A DNA stretch of 62,311 bases, from assembly GCA_049325415.1 (NCBI GenBank), contig JBMOLL010000079.1, forward strand, positions 1 through 62,311, in the 5' to 3' direction. The position numbers were made by a program, and so were the translations under genes. Numbering within the stretch: the first letter of the stretch is position 1; every line of letters begins with the position of its first letter. Below the pieces are notes generated by a model. It worked only from the letters and a program-made list of their open reading frames with translations. It was not told the DNA's origin and did not search any database. The DNA is from JBMOLL01 sp049325415 (lineage in GTDB: Bacteria > Bacteroidota > Bacteroidia > Bacteroidales > GCA-2748055). This document shows, one piece after another, positions 8,259 through 18,210 of the stretch.

Positions 8259-10901
8259 TCAACCCTTCAGGGAACTGATCTGCATTTCGATGGCTGCAAT
8301 CTTCATTTCAGCCTCTTCCTGCTTCTTCCTTTCCAGTGCAACTACCGCCTCCGGTGCATTTTGTACAAAACGCTCATTTCCAAGCTTGGCCAGTACGCTT
8401 TTCAGGAAGCCCCTGGTATATTCCAGTTCCTTCTCCAGCTTTACCAGCTCTTCAGCCGTATCCACCAGGTCGCCGAGCGGGATATAATATTCCGCTCCCT
8501 TCACAATAAAGGTAGTGGCATTCTCCACGCGGCTCTCCGAGAAGGAGATCTTTGAAATATTTGCCATCTTGGCAATCAGGCCAAGGGCACGGGAGTCGAA
8601 TTCACCTGCATTCTTACTGATGATCAGATCGAGCGGCTGTCTGACCGGCAGATTCTTGTCCTGACGGATATTGCGGATATTGGTAATGATCTCCTTGAGC
8701 GTTTCAAAGGTACCCAGAAAGCCCTCGTCGACCTCCCTGCCAGCCGGTAAGGATGAGATCATGATACTTTCTCCCTCACTGCGCTCCTTCAGGTAATGCC
8801 AGATCTCTTCGGTAATAAAAGGCATAAAGGGGTGAAGTAAAAGGAGAAGTTTCTCGAACAGACCGATGGCCGTGTCAAGAGTCTTTGTGTCGATCGGCTG
8901 CTGGTAAGCGGGCTTGATAATCTCAAGCAACCACGAAGAAAAATCGTCCCAGAACAGCTTGTACAGGGTCATGAGTGCATCGGAGATCCGGTATTTATCA
9001 AACTGATCATCCAGCTGATAAACAGCCGCATCCAGTCTTTGCCCGAACCATTCGAGTGCCATTGCAGATGCTTCAGGTTGCGGAAGAGCAGCATCCGTTT
9101 CCCAGGATTTTACCAGCCGGAAGGCATTCCAGATCTTGTTGCCGAAATTCCTGCCCTGCTCGGTCAGACTTTCATCAAAGAGCAGGTCGTTGCCGGCAGG
9201 TGAGCACAGAAGCATCCCTACCCTGACCCCGTCGGCACTGTATTTTTTCATAAGCTCAATCGGATCGGGGGAGTTACCCAGCGATTTCGACATCTTCCTT
9301 CGCTTGCTGTCCCTGACGATGCCGGTAAGGTAAACATTCGAGAAAGGCTTTTTGCCCTGGTACTCGTAGCCGGCCATGATCATCCTTGCAACCCAGAAAA
9401 AAAGGATTTCCGGTGCGGTGATCAGGTCGTTGGTCGGATAATAGTATTTCATATCGGCATTGTCGGGGTAACGGATCCCGTCGAATACCGAAATCGGCCA
9501 GAGCCAGGAGGAGAACCAGGTGTCGAGCACATCTTCATCCTGTTTCATCAGATCCATACTGAGCGCGGGGTTCCCGCTTTTTTCGCGTGCCAGTCTCAGT
9601 GCATCATCCGCTTCAATGGCCACAACAAAATCATTGGGCCCGGGATTGGTGCCGTAGTACCATGCCGGGATCCTTTGCCCCCACCATAACTGCCGCGAAA
9701 TGCACCAGTCCTTGACATTTTCCATCCAGTGCCGGTAGGTGTTCCTGAATTTTGCAGGGTGCAGCCTGATCTCCTCATTCATGACATTCCTGAGGGCCGG
9801 CTCAGCCAGCTCCTTCATCTTCATGAACCACTGGAGGCTTAACTTCGGCTCAATTACAGCATCGGTCCGCTCCGAAAAACCTATTTTATTTACATATGGT
9901 TCCACCTTCACCAGGTTACCGGCTTTTTCCAGCTCGGGAACTATCTCTTCCCTGACCACAAAACGGTCCTTTCCGACAAATAACAGGGCCTGTTTGCTGA
10001 GGGTACCGTTATCATTGAAGATATCGATCACCTCCAGGTTGTACTTTATTCCCAGTTCATAATCGTTGATGTCATGAGCCGGTGTGATTTTCAGAGCCCC
10101 GGTACCGAATTCGCGGTCGACATATTCGTCGGTGATAACCGGAACCGGTCTGCCTACAAGGGGAACCAGTACTTTTTTTCCATGAAACCTGAAAAATCGT
10201 TCATCGTCGGGATGAACGCAAACGGCGGTATCTCCCAGGATGGTTTCGGGACGGGTCGTGGCAATGGTAATAAAATCATCTTCTCCCTCGACCATGTACC
10301 TGACATAGTAAAGCTTCGATTTAACCTCTTTATAGTTGACTTCTTCATCGGAAACCGCGGTCCTTGCCTGGGGATCCCAGTTGACCATCCTTACCCCGCG
10401 ATAGATGTGACCTTTATTATACAGATCGACAAATACCCGAAGCACACTTTCCGACAGTTCATCATCCATCGTAAAGCGCGTACGCTCCCAGTCGCAGGAG
10501 GCTCCCAGTTTCTTTAGCTGTTCCAGGATAATCCCCCCGTGTTTTTCCTTCCATTCCCAGGCGTAGGCCAGAAACTCATCACGCGACAATTCATTCTTGG
10601 ATATCCCTTTCTCCTTCAACATATTCACCACCCGTGCCTCAGTGGCTATCGAGGCATGGTCGGTACCCGGAACCCACAGGGCATTCTTTCCCTGCATCCT
10701 TGCCCGCCGGATCAGCACATCCTGAAGTGTATTGTTCAGCATGTGCCCCATGTGCAGCACACCTGTCACGTTCGGCGGAGGGATCACAATGCAGTATGGT
10801 TCCCGCTCGTCCGGAACACTGCGGAAAAATCCGCACTTCATCCAGTATGCATACCATTTCTCCTCAACACTTGAAGGATCGTATTTTGAAGGTATCTCCA
10901 T
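8259..10901 (-). CDS. valS: Valine--tRNA ligase
   Basis: An 880-residue class Ia aminoacyl-tRNA synthetase that charges tRNA-Val and hydrolyses mischarged Thr-tRNA. The HIGH motif is HMGH at residues 50-53 after PPPNVTGVL; KMSKS is present exactly near residue 530 (RRKMSKSLGNSPDPIE). The CP1 editing domain lies between them (TTRPETILGDTAV, GTGALKITPAHD). The C-terminus carries the anticodon-binding domain and the ValRS-specific coiled-coil arm (KLEKELEYTRGFLKSVLAKL). It is monocistronic on the minus strand. A TAatTTTG element at 11004-11011 would give a leader of about 100 bases. Confidence 0.98.
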   Translation of the reverse strand: MEIPSKYDPSSVEEKWYAYWMKCGFFRSVPDEREPYCIVIPPPNVTGVLHMGHMLNNTLQDVLIRRARMQGKNALWVPGTDHASIATEARVVNMLKEKGISKNELSRDEFLAYAWEWKEKHGGIILEQLKKLGASCDWERTRFTMDDELSESVLRVFVDLYNKGHIYRGVRMVNWDPQARTAVSDEEVNYKEVKSKLYYVRYMVEGEDDFITIATTRPETILGDTAVCVHPDDERFFRFHGKKVLVPLVGRPVPVITDEYVDREFGTGALKITPAHDINDYELGIKYNLEVIDIFNDNGTLSKQALLFVGKDRFVVREEIVPELEKAGNLVKVEPYVNKIGFSERTDAVIEPKLSLQWFMKMKELAEPALRNVMNEEIRLHPAKFRNTYRHWMENVKDWCISRQLWWGQRIPAWYYGTNPGPNDFVVAIEADDALRLAREKSGNPALSMDLMKQDEDVLDTWFSSWLWPISVFDGIRYPDNADMKYYYPTNDLITAPEILFFWVARMIMAGYEYQGKKPFSNVYLTGIVRDSKRRKMSKSLGNSPDPIELMKKYSADGVRVGMLLCSPAGNDLLFDESLTEQGRNFGNKIWNAFRLVKSWETDAALPQPEASAMALEWFGQRLDAAVYQLDDQFDKYRISDALMTLYKLFWDDFSSWLLEIIKPAYQQPIDTKTLDTAIGLFEKLLLLLHPFMPFITEEIWHYLKERSEGESIMISSLPAGREVDEGFLGTFETLKEIITNIRNIRQDKNLPVRQPLDLIISKNAGEFDSRALGLIAKMANISKISFSESRVENATTFIVKGAEYYIPLGDLVDTAEELVKLEKELEYTRGFLKSVLAKLGNERFVQNAPEAVVALERKKQEEAEMKIAAIEMQISSLKG

Positions 10902-11134
10902 GTATATAGTTATTGAAAATAGTTATCTGTTTCCCTGCCGTAATTATGTCAGCTCCATTAAGGGCTACTTTGCCCCCGCCCGGAACTTCCGGTTTTGAAC
11001 ATGCAAAATTAGAAAAACCTTTGAAAATCCGGACCCTTGAAGGCAAATTCCCATCGCCTTCGACCTGCGCTCCTACCGTTTACCGATTAAAGCTTACCAC
11101 TTACCGATTTTAACCTTTATTTAAGACAAAAAAC

Positions 11135-11165
11135 TTTGGAAACGCAAAAAGTTTTATCATTTTTG
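11135..11165 (+). promoter_or_regulatory. Promoter of the TetR-RND efflux operon
   Basis: TTTG at 11135-11138, 19 bases, then CATTTTTG at 11158-11165 (7 of 8 matches to TAnnTTTG). The predicted start is near 11172, about 9 bases before the ATG of the TetR gene at 11181. Because the regulator is the first gene, autoregulation at this site is likely; no clear palindromic operator was identified. Confidence 0.6.
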
Positions 11166-11180
11166 CGCAAAATTTTGAAA

Positions 11181-11780
11181 ATGGAGTTAAAGGAGCGGAT
11201 CATACGGAAAGCCGGAGAGATGTTCGCTATGTACGGGATCAGGTCTGTGACCATGGACAGCATATCGGAAGAGCTGGGGATCTCCAAGCGGACCCTGTAT
11301 GAAACTTTCACCGACAAGAACACCCTGTTGACCGAGGTACTGCTTTTCCATAAGGAAAGTCAGGAAAAGCTGGCACAGGAAATTATTGAAAATGCCGACA
11401 ATGTGATTGAGGCCATGGTGGAGATCATGAGGAACAGTGTTGAAATAATGAAATCGGTCAACCCTCTCTTTTTCCATGATATGAAGAAATACCATATCGA
11501 GATCCATGAAAGTCTCATGAAGAAAGGAGAGGTAAGGAACTACAATATCACCCGCAGCATTCTGGAGAAAGGGATTAAACAGGGTGTTTTCCAGGACTTT
11601 CTTGACATTGAGATCGTGAACCACACCATACACAGTTTGTTTAACCTGTTTGCCGACGAGTCGAAATTCCCGCTTACCTCGAATACCCGGGAGGTGATCT
11701 GGAAGAACACGATCAGGCCCTATCTCAAGGGGATATGCACAGACAAGGGTTGCAAACTGATAGATCAATTCAAATTATAA
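11181..11780 (+). CDS. TetR/AcrR family transcriptional regulator
   Basis: A 199-residue regulator. The N-terminal helix-turn-helix is clear at about residues 7-53 (AGEMFAMYGIRSVTMDSISE then GISKRTLYETFTDKNTLL). The rest is the helical ligand and dimerisation domain. I chose ATG 11181 because the only longer in-frame start is a TTG that would lie inside the promoter. It sits just upstream of TolC, adaptor and RND pump genes on the same strand, so it most probably represses this efflux operon until an inducing compound binds. The ligand is unknown. Confidence 0.93.
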   Translation: MELKERIIRKAGEMFAMYGIRSVTMDSISEELGISKRTLYETFTDKNTLLTEVLLFHKESQEKLAQEIIENADNVIEAMVEIMRNSVEIMKSVNPLFFHDMKKYHIEIHESLMKKGEVRNYNITRSILEKGIKQGVFQDFLDIEIVNHTIHSLFNLFADESKFPLTSNTREVIWKNTIRPYLKGICTDKGCKLIDQFKL

Positions 11781-11800
11781 CGGATAAATTGATAAGAAAG

Positions 11801-13147
11801 ATGAATACGAGAAAACTGATTTTATTTACCCTGCTGGCTGCCAGCCTGATCCTTCCCGTTTCGGGGCAGGATAATCCGGCAGCATACAGCCTCAGCCTGG
11901 ACGAAGCAGTCCAGGTGGCTTATGACAACAACATAAGCTTGAAAAATGCCAGGATCGATGTCCTGCTGGCCCAGAAATCCAAATGGGAAGCCATTACCTC
12001 CGGATTGCCGAAAGCAGACTTTTCGGCTTCCTGGAACGACAACCTCAAGTTAAGGACCACCCTCCTGCCCGGAGACTTTTTCGGACAGCCGGGAACAATG
12101 GTTCCGATAACCTTTGGTACCCAGTACAATGCCGATGCAAATATTACCGTCAGCCAGCTGGTGTTCAGCGGAACCTGGATCACCTACCTGCAGACCTCGG
12201 AACTGCTGAAAGTCCTTTCACAGCAGAGCCTTGACAGGCTTCTTATTGAAACCAGGCAGTCGGTGATGCAGAGTTACTACATGATCCTGATTTCGAAACG
12301 TTCCATGGAAATCATGCAGCAGAACATTGAAAACCTGAAGGAAACGGCCGAGCGAACACGCAAGATGCAACAGGTTGGTGTTGTGGAAGAGGTGAATGTC
12401 GACCAGATCACTGTTTCGGTGTCGATGCTGGAGAATACCTACAAATCGCTGGAAAGGAACCTGGAACTGAGCTATAACATGCTCCGTTTCCAGTTAGGTC
12501 TTGATCCCGAAGTGACGATTGAACTGAGTACTTCGCTCGACGATATCCTGAACCAGTTGAACACCGAGTCGCTCCTGAGCAGTGAATTCATGATCGACAG
12601 CAACATTGATTACACCATGATGCGCACCCAGGAGAACCTGGCCAGGTATAAAGTACAGAGTGCCTACGCCGAATGCCTTCCTACAATCTCCGGATTCTTC
12701 CAGTATGGACAGTCGGGAATGGACGATGCCTTTAAGATCGGAGACTGGTTCGACTACGAAATGGTAGGTGTACAGGTGAATGTACCGATTTTTGCAGGAA
12801 CAGGCCGCGCAACAAAAATAGCCAAGGCAAAGATAGAGCTGGAAAAAGCCTATAACACCACGGACATGGTCGCCCGGCAGCTCAACCTTTCCGAGAAGCA
12901 GTTGAAGTACAATCTGAAAAACGCCCTCGACCAGTACAACAATCAGAAAGACAATGTGGCCCTGGCGGAGAAGGTCTATCAGAACACCCTCAAAAAATAC
13001 GAGCAGGGCATGGCCAGTACCTTTGACCTGACCCAGGCCAACGACAGCTACCTGCAGGCAGAAAGTTCCTACCTGAACTCGATGATGAGCCTGCTGAATG
13101 CCGATCTCGAACTCAACAAATTAATCAACAACCTCGAAACAAAGTAA
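11801..13147 (+). CDS. TolC family outer membrane efflux protein
   Basis: A 448-residue outer-membrane factor with a signal peptide (LILFTLLAASLILPVSGQ). It has the two-fold repeat of OEP domains: residues about 30-220 with long helices (LSLDEAVQVAYDNNISLKNA) and about 240-445 ending DLELNKLINNLE. The trimer forms the exit duct for the adjacent RND pump. I placed the start at ATG 11801, 20 bases after the TetR stop; a longer reading frame starting at 11735 overlaps that gene and would precede the signal peptide. Confidence 0.93.
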   Translation: MNTRKLILFTLLAASLILPVSGQDNPAAYSLSLDEAVQVAYDNNISLKNARIDVLLAQKSKWEAITSGLPKADFSASWNDNLKLRTTLLPGDFFGQPGTMVPITFGTQYNADANITVSQLVFSGTWITYLQTSELLKVLSQQSLDRLLIETRQSVMQSYYMILISKRSMEIMQQNIENLKETAERTRKMQQVGVVEEVNVDQITVSVSMLENTYKSLERNLELSYNMLRFQLGLDPEVTIELSTSLDDILNQLNTESLLSSEFMIDSNIDYTMMRTQENLARYKVQSAYAECLPTISGFFQYGQSGMDDAFKIGDWFDYEMVGVQVNVPIFAGTGRATKIAKAKIELEKAYNTTDMVARQLNLSEKQLKYNLKNALDQYNNQKDNVALAEKVYQNTLKKYEQGMASTFDLTQANDSYLQAESSYLNSMMSLLNADLELNKLINNLETK

Positions 13148-13158
13148 ACAGGAAATAT

Positions 13159-14217
13159 ATGAAACGAATTATCGTATACGCAAGTCTCTTTGCAGTGGCT
13201 TTAACAGTGGTCAGCTGCAAACCCAAAGCCGAGGCAGATGCTGCTGCCGGAACAAATGTTGTGGAAGAACGGATCCAGCCCGTTAAAGTCAATCAACTGG
13301 CATACGTGTCGACCGCCATCGACGAGGAAGTAACGGCTACCCTTAATGCCATAGACGAAACATACATGGCCCCGGCTTTATCCGGGCGCATCAGAAGTAT
13401 AAAGGTGGATGTGAATGATAAAGTTAACAAAGGCGATCTGCTGGTTGAAATGGATCCCACCCAGTACGACCAGACGCGGCTGCAGCTGGCAACCCTGAAG
13501 AAGGACCTTTCCAGGCTGGATACCCTGCTCCGTTATGGATCAACCACTCAGCAGTCGTACGACCAGGTTAAGACCCAGGTCGAAGTAACGGAAGTGGTTC
13601 TGGCCAACCTGAAGGAAAACACCAACCTGAAGGCACCTTTTAACGGGATCATCACCGGCAAGTACTACAACGACGGGGAACTCTTTGCCCCAACGCCCAA
13701 CACCCCGGCGGGCAAAGCTGCCATCATTTCCATCGTTAATATGGATGAACTGAAGGTCTTTGCAAACTTATCGGAGAAATACCTGCCCCTTGTAAAAACA
13801 GGGATGAGCACTGAAATCAGCACCGATGTTTACCCCGACCAGGTTTTTACCGGCAAGGTGGTTAACATCTATCCGACCATTAATCCGGCTACACGCACCT
13901 TCCAGGTGGAGGTACGGCTCAAAAACAGCGACGGAAAACTCCGTCCGGGTATGTTTGCAAGGGTCCGCATGACCCTGGGCAAGAGGGATGCTATTGTTGC
14001 CCCGGCAGTAGCCGTGCTCAATGCACCGGGTACCAACGACAAGTATGTATACATTGAAAAAGACGGAAAGGCTCACCAGGTGTTTGTTACCGTTCTGAAG
14101 AGGTACGACGACCGTTTCGAGATCACCTCCCCCGAGCTTAAAGGCGGAGAAAACCTCATCGTCACCGGGAACCGTAACCTTACGGAGCAGATGCCTGTGA
14201 AAATCGTCAATGACTAA
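13159..14217 (+). CDS. RND efflux periplasmic adaptor (membrane fusion) lipoprotein
   Basis: A 352-residue HlyD/AcrA-type adaptor. It begins with a lipoprotein signal (lipobox VVSC, Cys at about residue 20). The barrel-sandwich halves are visible as PALSGRIRSIKVDVNDKVNKG and NLKAPFNGIITGKYYNDGELF, flanking a short alpha-hairpin (residues about 105-155), followed by the beta-barrel (TGMSTEISTDVYPDQVFTGK) and a membrane-proximal domain. It links the inner-membrane pump to the TolC-like duct. It is 11 bases downstream of the tolC-like gene and 25 bases upstream of the pump gene. Confidence 0.94.
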   Translation: MKRIIVYASLFAVALTVVSCKPKAEADAAAGTNVVEERIQPVKVNQLAYVSTAIDEEVTATLNAIDETYMAPALSGRIRSIKVDVNDKVNKGDLLVEMDPTQYDQTRLQLATLKKDLSRLDTLLRYGSTTQQSYDQVKTQVEVTEVVLANLKENTNLKAPFNGIITGKYYNDGELFAPTPNTPAGKAAIISIVNMDELKVFANLSEKYLPLVKTGMSTEISTDVYPDQVFTGKVVNIYPTINPATRTFQVEVRLKNSDGKLRPGMFARVRMTLGKRDAIVAPAVAVLNAPGTNDKYVYIEKDGKAHQVFVTVLKRYDDRFEITSPELKGGENLIVTGNRNLTEQMPVKIVND

Positions 14218-14242
14218 TAGTTGAACATTTAAGATTACAACC

Positions 14243-17200
14243 ATGAGTATATATGGAAGTGCAGTAAAAAATCCCATCACCACGATCATGATCTTTGTGG
14301 CGCTGATCGTGATGGGACTCTACTCACTGGTCCGCCTGCCTATCGACTTCTACCCCGAACTGGAGTTCCCGGCGATTTCGGTTTACACGCAGTACAACGG
14401 TGCCAGTGCCGCTGATATTGAGACCAATATCACCCGCAGAATAGAAGACAACCTGAACAGCGTCAGTAACCTCAAGGATATCTCGTCTGTATCCCGCGAT
14501 AACGTTTCCATCGTTATCTGCGAATTTGAATGGGGAACCAATCTTGACGAGGCCACCAATGAGATCAGGGACGCCATCAGCTTTGTTGAGCAGGCTCTCC
14601 CTGAGGATGCAGAAAAACCTGCCATCTTTAAGTTCAGCTCGAGCATGATGCCGATCATGATCTTTGCTCTCACCGCTGATGAAAGTTACCCGGCCATTGA
14701 AAAAATCGTTGACGAAAAGATCATCAACCCCCTCAACAGGATTGACGGGGTGGGTGCCGTCGGATTTTTCGGCGCTCCCGGAAGGGAGATCCAGATTGAT
14801 GTTGATCCGCTCAAGATGGCGTCCTACAACATGACCATCGAACAGATCGCCGCCATCCTGAATGCGGAAAACATGAACATCCCTGCCGGTGAACTGAAGA
14901 TGGGCAAGATCGACTATCCTTTGCGCACAAGAGGTGAATTCGGTAACAGCGATGAAATAAAAAACATTGTTCTGGCCAATATCAACGGTCAGGCAATTTA
15001 CCTGAAAGACCTTGCAACAGTAAAGGACACTCTCCGGGAGATGTCGATCGATGAAAAAATGAACGGACGTACAGGAGCACGTCTGATCATTCAGAAACAA
15101 TCGGGAGCCAATACCGTGAAGATCGCCCGGGAAGTGAACAAGCTGATGCCCGAGCTGCAAAAGACCCTTCCCCCGGATATCCAGATCGAAACCATTTTCG
15201 ACACTTCGACCTTTATCCAGGGTTCCATCAACAACCTTACTGAGACCCTGATGTATGCAGGCATCTTCGTGGTACTGGTGGTACTTTTCTTCCTGGGAAG
15301 ATGGCGGACAACATTCATCATTGTGCTGACGATCCCCATCTCACTGATCGTAGCCTTCATCTACCTGTTTGTATCGGGAAGTTCCATCAACATTATTTCA
15401 CTTTCATCGCTCTCCATCGCCATCGGGATGGTGGTTGATGACGCGATCGTGGTCCTGGAGAACATTACCAAACACGTGGAGAGAGGCAGTACACCGAGAG
15501 AAGCAGCCATTTACGCCACCAACGAGGTATGGCTGGCGGTTATTGTCACCACACTTACCGTTGTTACGGTATTCCTGCCGCTCACGCTCGTGGGAGGTAT
15601 GACCGGGGAACTTTTCCGGCCGCTGGGTATCGTGGTTTCGATCACCGTTGTGACCTCGACCCTGGCTGCGATCTCCCTTACTCCTATGCTTGCATCGCGT
15701 ATGATGAGGCTTAAAAGGACCACGGGTGGCAGAAAAGGCCTGTATGACAGAACCATTCTGCCTCTGCTCGACCGGCTTGACAATTTCTATGAAAGATCGC
15801 TGAGATGGGCTCTGCATCACAAGCTGATCGTTGGTCTTACCGCCCTGTTTATTTTCCTCGGGTCCTTACTCCTTGTTCCAAAACTCGGATTTGAGTTTAT
15901 GCCTGAGGCAGATGAAAGTCGCATGACCGCCGTGATTGAACTTCCCACCGGTATCAGGATGGAAGAAACCGCCAGTCTGGCAAGGAAGATTGATAATTTT
16001 ATCTTCAACAATATTCCTGAAGCCAGAATCACCAGTACTTCTGCCGGCGCCGATGACCGTGGTGGCTTCCTGGCCGTATTCGGTACAACAGGTTCAAATA
16101 TCATCAACTACAATATCCGGCTGAATTCTCTTGAAGAAAGGGAACGCTCGGTATGGGAGATCTCCGATGCCCTCAGGAGCTACCTTGAGACCCTGCCCGA
16201 GATCGTTACCTACACGGTAACGCCCAACGGAGGCTTTGGAGCATCAACCTCCAACAATATCGAGATTGAGATCTATGGCTACGATTTTGAAGAGACCTCG
16301 GCCCTGGCCCAGGCGATCGCCGATACGATCAGGACCGTGAAAGGGGCAAGGGATGTGAAGATCAGCCGCGATCCGTCGAAACCAGAGCTGGAGATCGTCC
16401 CCGACCGGGAAAAGATTGCCCAGAACGGACTGAACACCTACACGGTAGCCAATGCCGTGAGGAACAGGATCGAAGGTCCCTATATGACCAAGTACCGTGA
16501 AGAAGGCGATGAATACGACATCGTGCTGCGCTACAAGGAAGATTACAGGAATTCCATCAGCGACCTGGAACGGATCGCACTGCTCAACAACCAGGGAAAA
16601 GCCGTACAGCTTGGCGATGTGGCCGACGTGGTGGAATACTGGGCTCCGCCTAACATTGAGCGGAAGAGCCGCGAAAGGATTGTAACGGTTTCGGCTGTTC
16701 CCTACGGTACTTCCCTTGGAAAACTTTTTAATGAGGTGAAGGCTAAAATGGATAAGATGGAAATCCCCTCTGATGTCTATATCGAAGTAGGCGGTGCCAT
16801 ACAGGATATGCAGGACTCGACCAGGGACCTTGGTTTGCTGCTGGTTCTCATCCTGCTGCTCACCTACATCGTGATGGCGTCCCAGTTCGAATCCCTGAAG
16901 ATGCCCCTGATCATCATGTTTTCGATCCCCTTTGCCTTCTCCGGTGTGATCCTTGCACTCTACCTGACCAACACCACCATGAGCGTGATTTCAATGGTCG
17001 GAGGCGTGATGCTGGTGGGTATCGTAGTGAAGAACGCCATTGTGCTGGTTGACTATATCAACCTGATGCGCGACCGAAACTACGAACTGAACGAAGCCAT
17101 TATCCTGTCGGGTAAATCAAGGCTGCGCCCCGTGTTGATGACCTCGGTGACCACCGTTCTCGGTATGCTTCCGCTGGCGATCAGTTCCGGTGAAGGATCC

Positions 17201-17362
17201 GAGATCTGGAGCCCGATGGGGATAGCCGTTATCGGCGGACTTGTTTTCTCCACCCTGGTGACCATGCTCCTGGTACCCGTAGTTTACCAGTTCTTTGTCA
17301 GACGCAGTGAAAAGAGAAAACAGGAGATCACCTATGACTTTATGAACGGTGAAAACCAATAA
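14243..17362 (+). CDS. RND family efflux transporter, inner-membrane subunit
   Basis: A 1,039-residue proton-driven pump of the HAE-1/AcrB superfamily. It has the usual twelve membrane segments: TM1 near residues 12-30, TM2-6 around 335-480, TM7 near 530, TM8-12 around 860-1020, and two large periplasmic loops. The proton-relay pair Asp-Asp in TM4 is present (IAIGMVVDDAIVVLENI), as is the TM11 region VGGVMLVGIVVKNAIVLVDY. With the adaptor and TolC it forms a tripartite exporter. The substrate cannot be deduced; a TetR gene at the operon head argues for a small toxic or signalling compound. Confidence 0.96.
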   Translation: MSIYGSAVKNPITTIMIFVALIVMGLYSLVRLPIDFYPELEFPAISVYTQYNGASAADIETNITRRIEDNLNSVSNLKDISSVSRDNVSIVICEFEWGTNLDEATNEIRDAISFVEQALPEDAEKPAIFKFSSSMMPIMIFALTADESYPAIEKIVDEKIINPLNRIDGVGAVGFFGAPGREIQIDVDPLKMASYNMTIEQIAAILNAENMNIPAGELKMGKIDYPLRTRGEFGNSDEIKNIVLANINGQAIYLKDLATVKDTLREMSIDEKMNGRTGARLIIQKQSGANTVKIAREVNKLMPELQKTLPPDIQIETIFDTSTFIQGSINNLTETLMYAGIFVVLVVLFFLGRWRTTFIIVLTIPISLIVAFIYLFVSGSSINIISLSSLSIAIGMVVDDAIVVLENITKHVERGSTPREAAIYATNEVWLAVIVTTLTVVTVFLPLTLVGGMTGELFRPLGIVVSITVVTSTLAAISLTPMLASRMMRLKRTTGGRKGLYDRTILPLLDRLDNFYERSLRWALHHKLIVGLTALFIFLGSLLLVPKLGFEFMPEADESRMTAVIELPTGIRMEETASLARKIDNFIFNNIPEARITSTSAGADDRGGFLAVFGTTGSNIINYNIRLNSLEERERSVWEISDALRSYLETLPEIVTYTVTPNGGFGASTSNNIEIEIYGYDFEETSALAQAIADTIRTVKGARDVKISRDPSKPELEIVPDREKIAQNGLNTYTVANAVRNRIEGPYMTKYREEGDEYDIVLRYKEDYRNSISDLERIALLNNQGKAVQLGDVADVVEYWAPPNIERKSRERIVTVSAVPYGTSLGKLFNEVKAKMDKMEIPSDVYIEVGGAIQDMQDSTRDLGLLLVLILLLTYIVMASQFESLKMPLIIMFSIPFAFSGVILALYLTNTTMSVISMVGGVMLVGIVVKNAIVLVDYINLMRDRNYELNEAIILSGKSRLRPVLMTSVTTVLGMLPLAISSGEGSEIWSPMGIAVIGGLVFSTLVTMLLVPVVYQFFVRRSEKRKQEITYDFMNGENQ

Positions 17363-17374
17363 AATAAGAAAAAA

Positions 17375-17668
17375 ATGAAAGCAGTATTTATCGTATATAA
17401 CCGGGCCCACACCGAAAAAGTGGAGTTTATGCTCAATAAGCTCGGCATAAGGGGATTCACCCGCTTCAGCAATGTCGACGGACGGGGTTCTGTCAGCGGC
17501 GAGCCCCGCATGAACACTCATACCTGGCCGGAGCACAACATGGCCACCATTACCATTGTGGAGGATCACCAGGTTGATCCGCTCATGGATGCAGTGGTAC
17601 GCCTTGACAAGATCAATGAAGATGTCGGGGTGAGGGCTTTTGTCTGGGATGTTCTGGCTTCGGTCTGA
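17375..17668 (+). CDS. PG0541 family transporter-associated protein
   Basis: A 97-residue soluble protein (MKAVFIVYNRAHTEKVEFML at the start) of the type annotated as PG0541 transporter-associated protein, repeatedly found after RND pump genes in Bacteroidota. Its size and alternating strand/helix pattern resemble a P-II-like ferredoxin fold, which suggests a regulatory partner for the pump, but no function is proven. It is the last gene of the operon, 12 bases after the pump gene, and is followed by a terminator. Confidence 0.85.
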   Translation: MKAVFIVYNRAHTEKVEFMLNKLGIRGFTRFSNVDGRGSVSGEPRMNTHTWPEHNMATITIVEDHQVDPLMDAVVRLDKINEDVGVRAFVWDVLASV

Positions 17669-17690
17669 GAACCTATCCCGCGTAATACAT

Positions 17691-17723
17691 AGAAGCTGTC
17701 TCAAAAGGGCAGCTTCTTTTTTT
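17691..17723 (+). terminator. Rho-independent terminator of the RND operon
   Basis: A 7-bp stem GAAGCTG / CAGCTTC (17692-17698 and 17710-17716) with an 11-base loop, followed by a run of eight T. It lies 23 bases after the PG0541-type gene on the same strand. Confidence 0.85.
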
Positions 17724-17807
17724 CTCCTTTGCAGTCCCTAATTCCATGCCCTTTATCATTTTTCATTCTCTAAAAAAAACCTACTTTTGGCAAGCAAAAT
17801 CAACGAA

Positions 17808-18206
17808 ATGACAAAATATCTTTTACTGTTTGCCGCCCTGTTGCTCACCGCCTGCTCGGGCTCCGATGAGAAAAAAGCCAGGGAAAGCGGCAAGGAAATC
17901 TATTTCGAGGAGATGGTCCACGATTACGGTGAAATTGCCCAGGACAGCGATGGCACTTATGAATTTATCTTCAAGAATATCTCCGACAAGCCGGTTATCG
18001 TTAACCGGGCAAGGAGCACCTGCGGATGCACGGTCCCGAGCTGGTCGAAAGAACCGGTTGCCCCGGGTGAAAAGGGAAAAGTCGTTGTTAGATACAACAC
18101 CAGCCTTCCCGGTAATTTCACCAAGTCGGTTTATGTTTATTCATCGGCGGCCAACAGTCCGGTGAAACTTCAGATCAAAGGAAAAGTAACACCAAGCCAA
18201 CAATAA
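17808..18206 (+). CDS. DUF1573 domain-containing lipoprotein
   Basis: A 132-residue lipoprotein (lipobox LTAC, Cys at about residue 14) containing one DUF1573 module, an Ig-like beta-sandwich with the characteristic STCGCTVPSW motif and closing strand KLQIKGKV. Such proteins are abundant in Bacteroidota envelopes; their role is unknown. I used ATG 17808 because the longer frame begins at a TTG that is part of a TActTTTG promoter-like element (17782-17789). The aminotransferase gene follows after four bases, so they share a transcript. Confidence 0.88.
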   Translation: MTKYLLLFAALLLTACSGSDEKKARESGKEIYFEEMVHDYGEIAQDSDGTYEFIFKNISDKPVIVNRARSTCGCTVPSWSKEPVAPGEKGKVVVRYNTSLPGNFTKSVYVYSSAANSPVKLQIKGKVTPSQQ

Positions 18207-18210
18207 AATT

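Noticed and set aside
10902..11180. T-box or other riboswitch upstream of valS
   Set aside because: No specifier hairpin, T-box core sequence or terminator/antiterminator pair could be read; T-boxes are also rare in this phylum.
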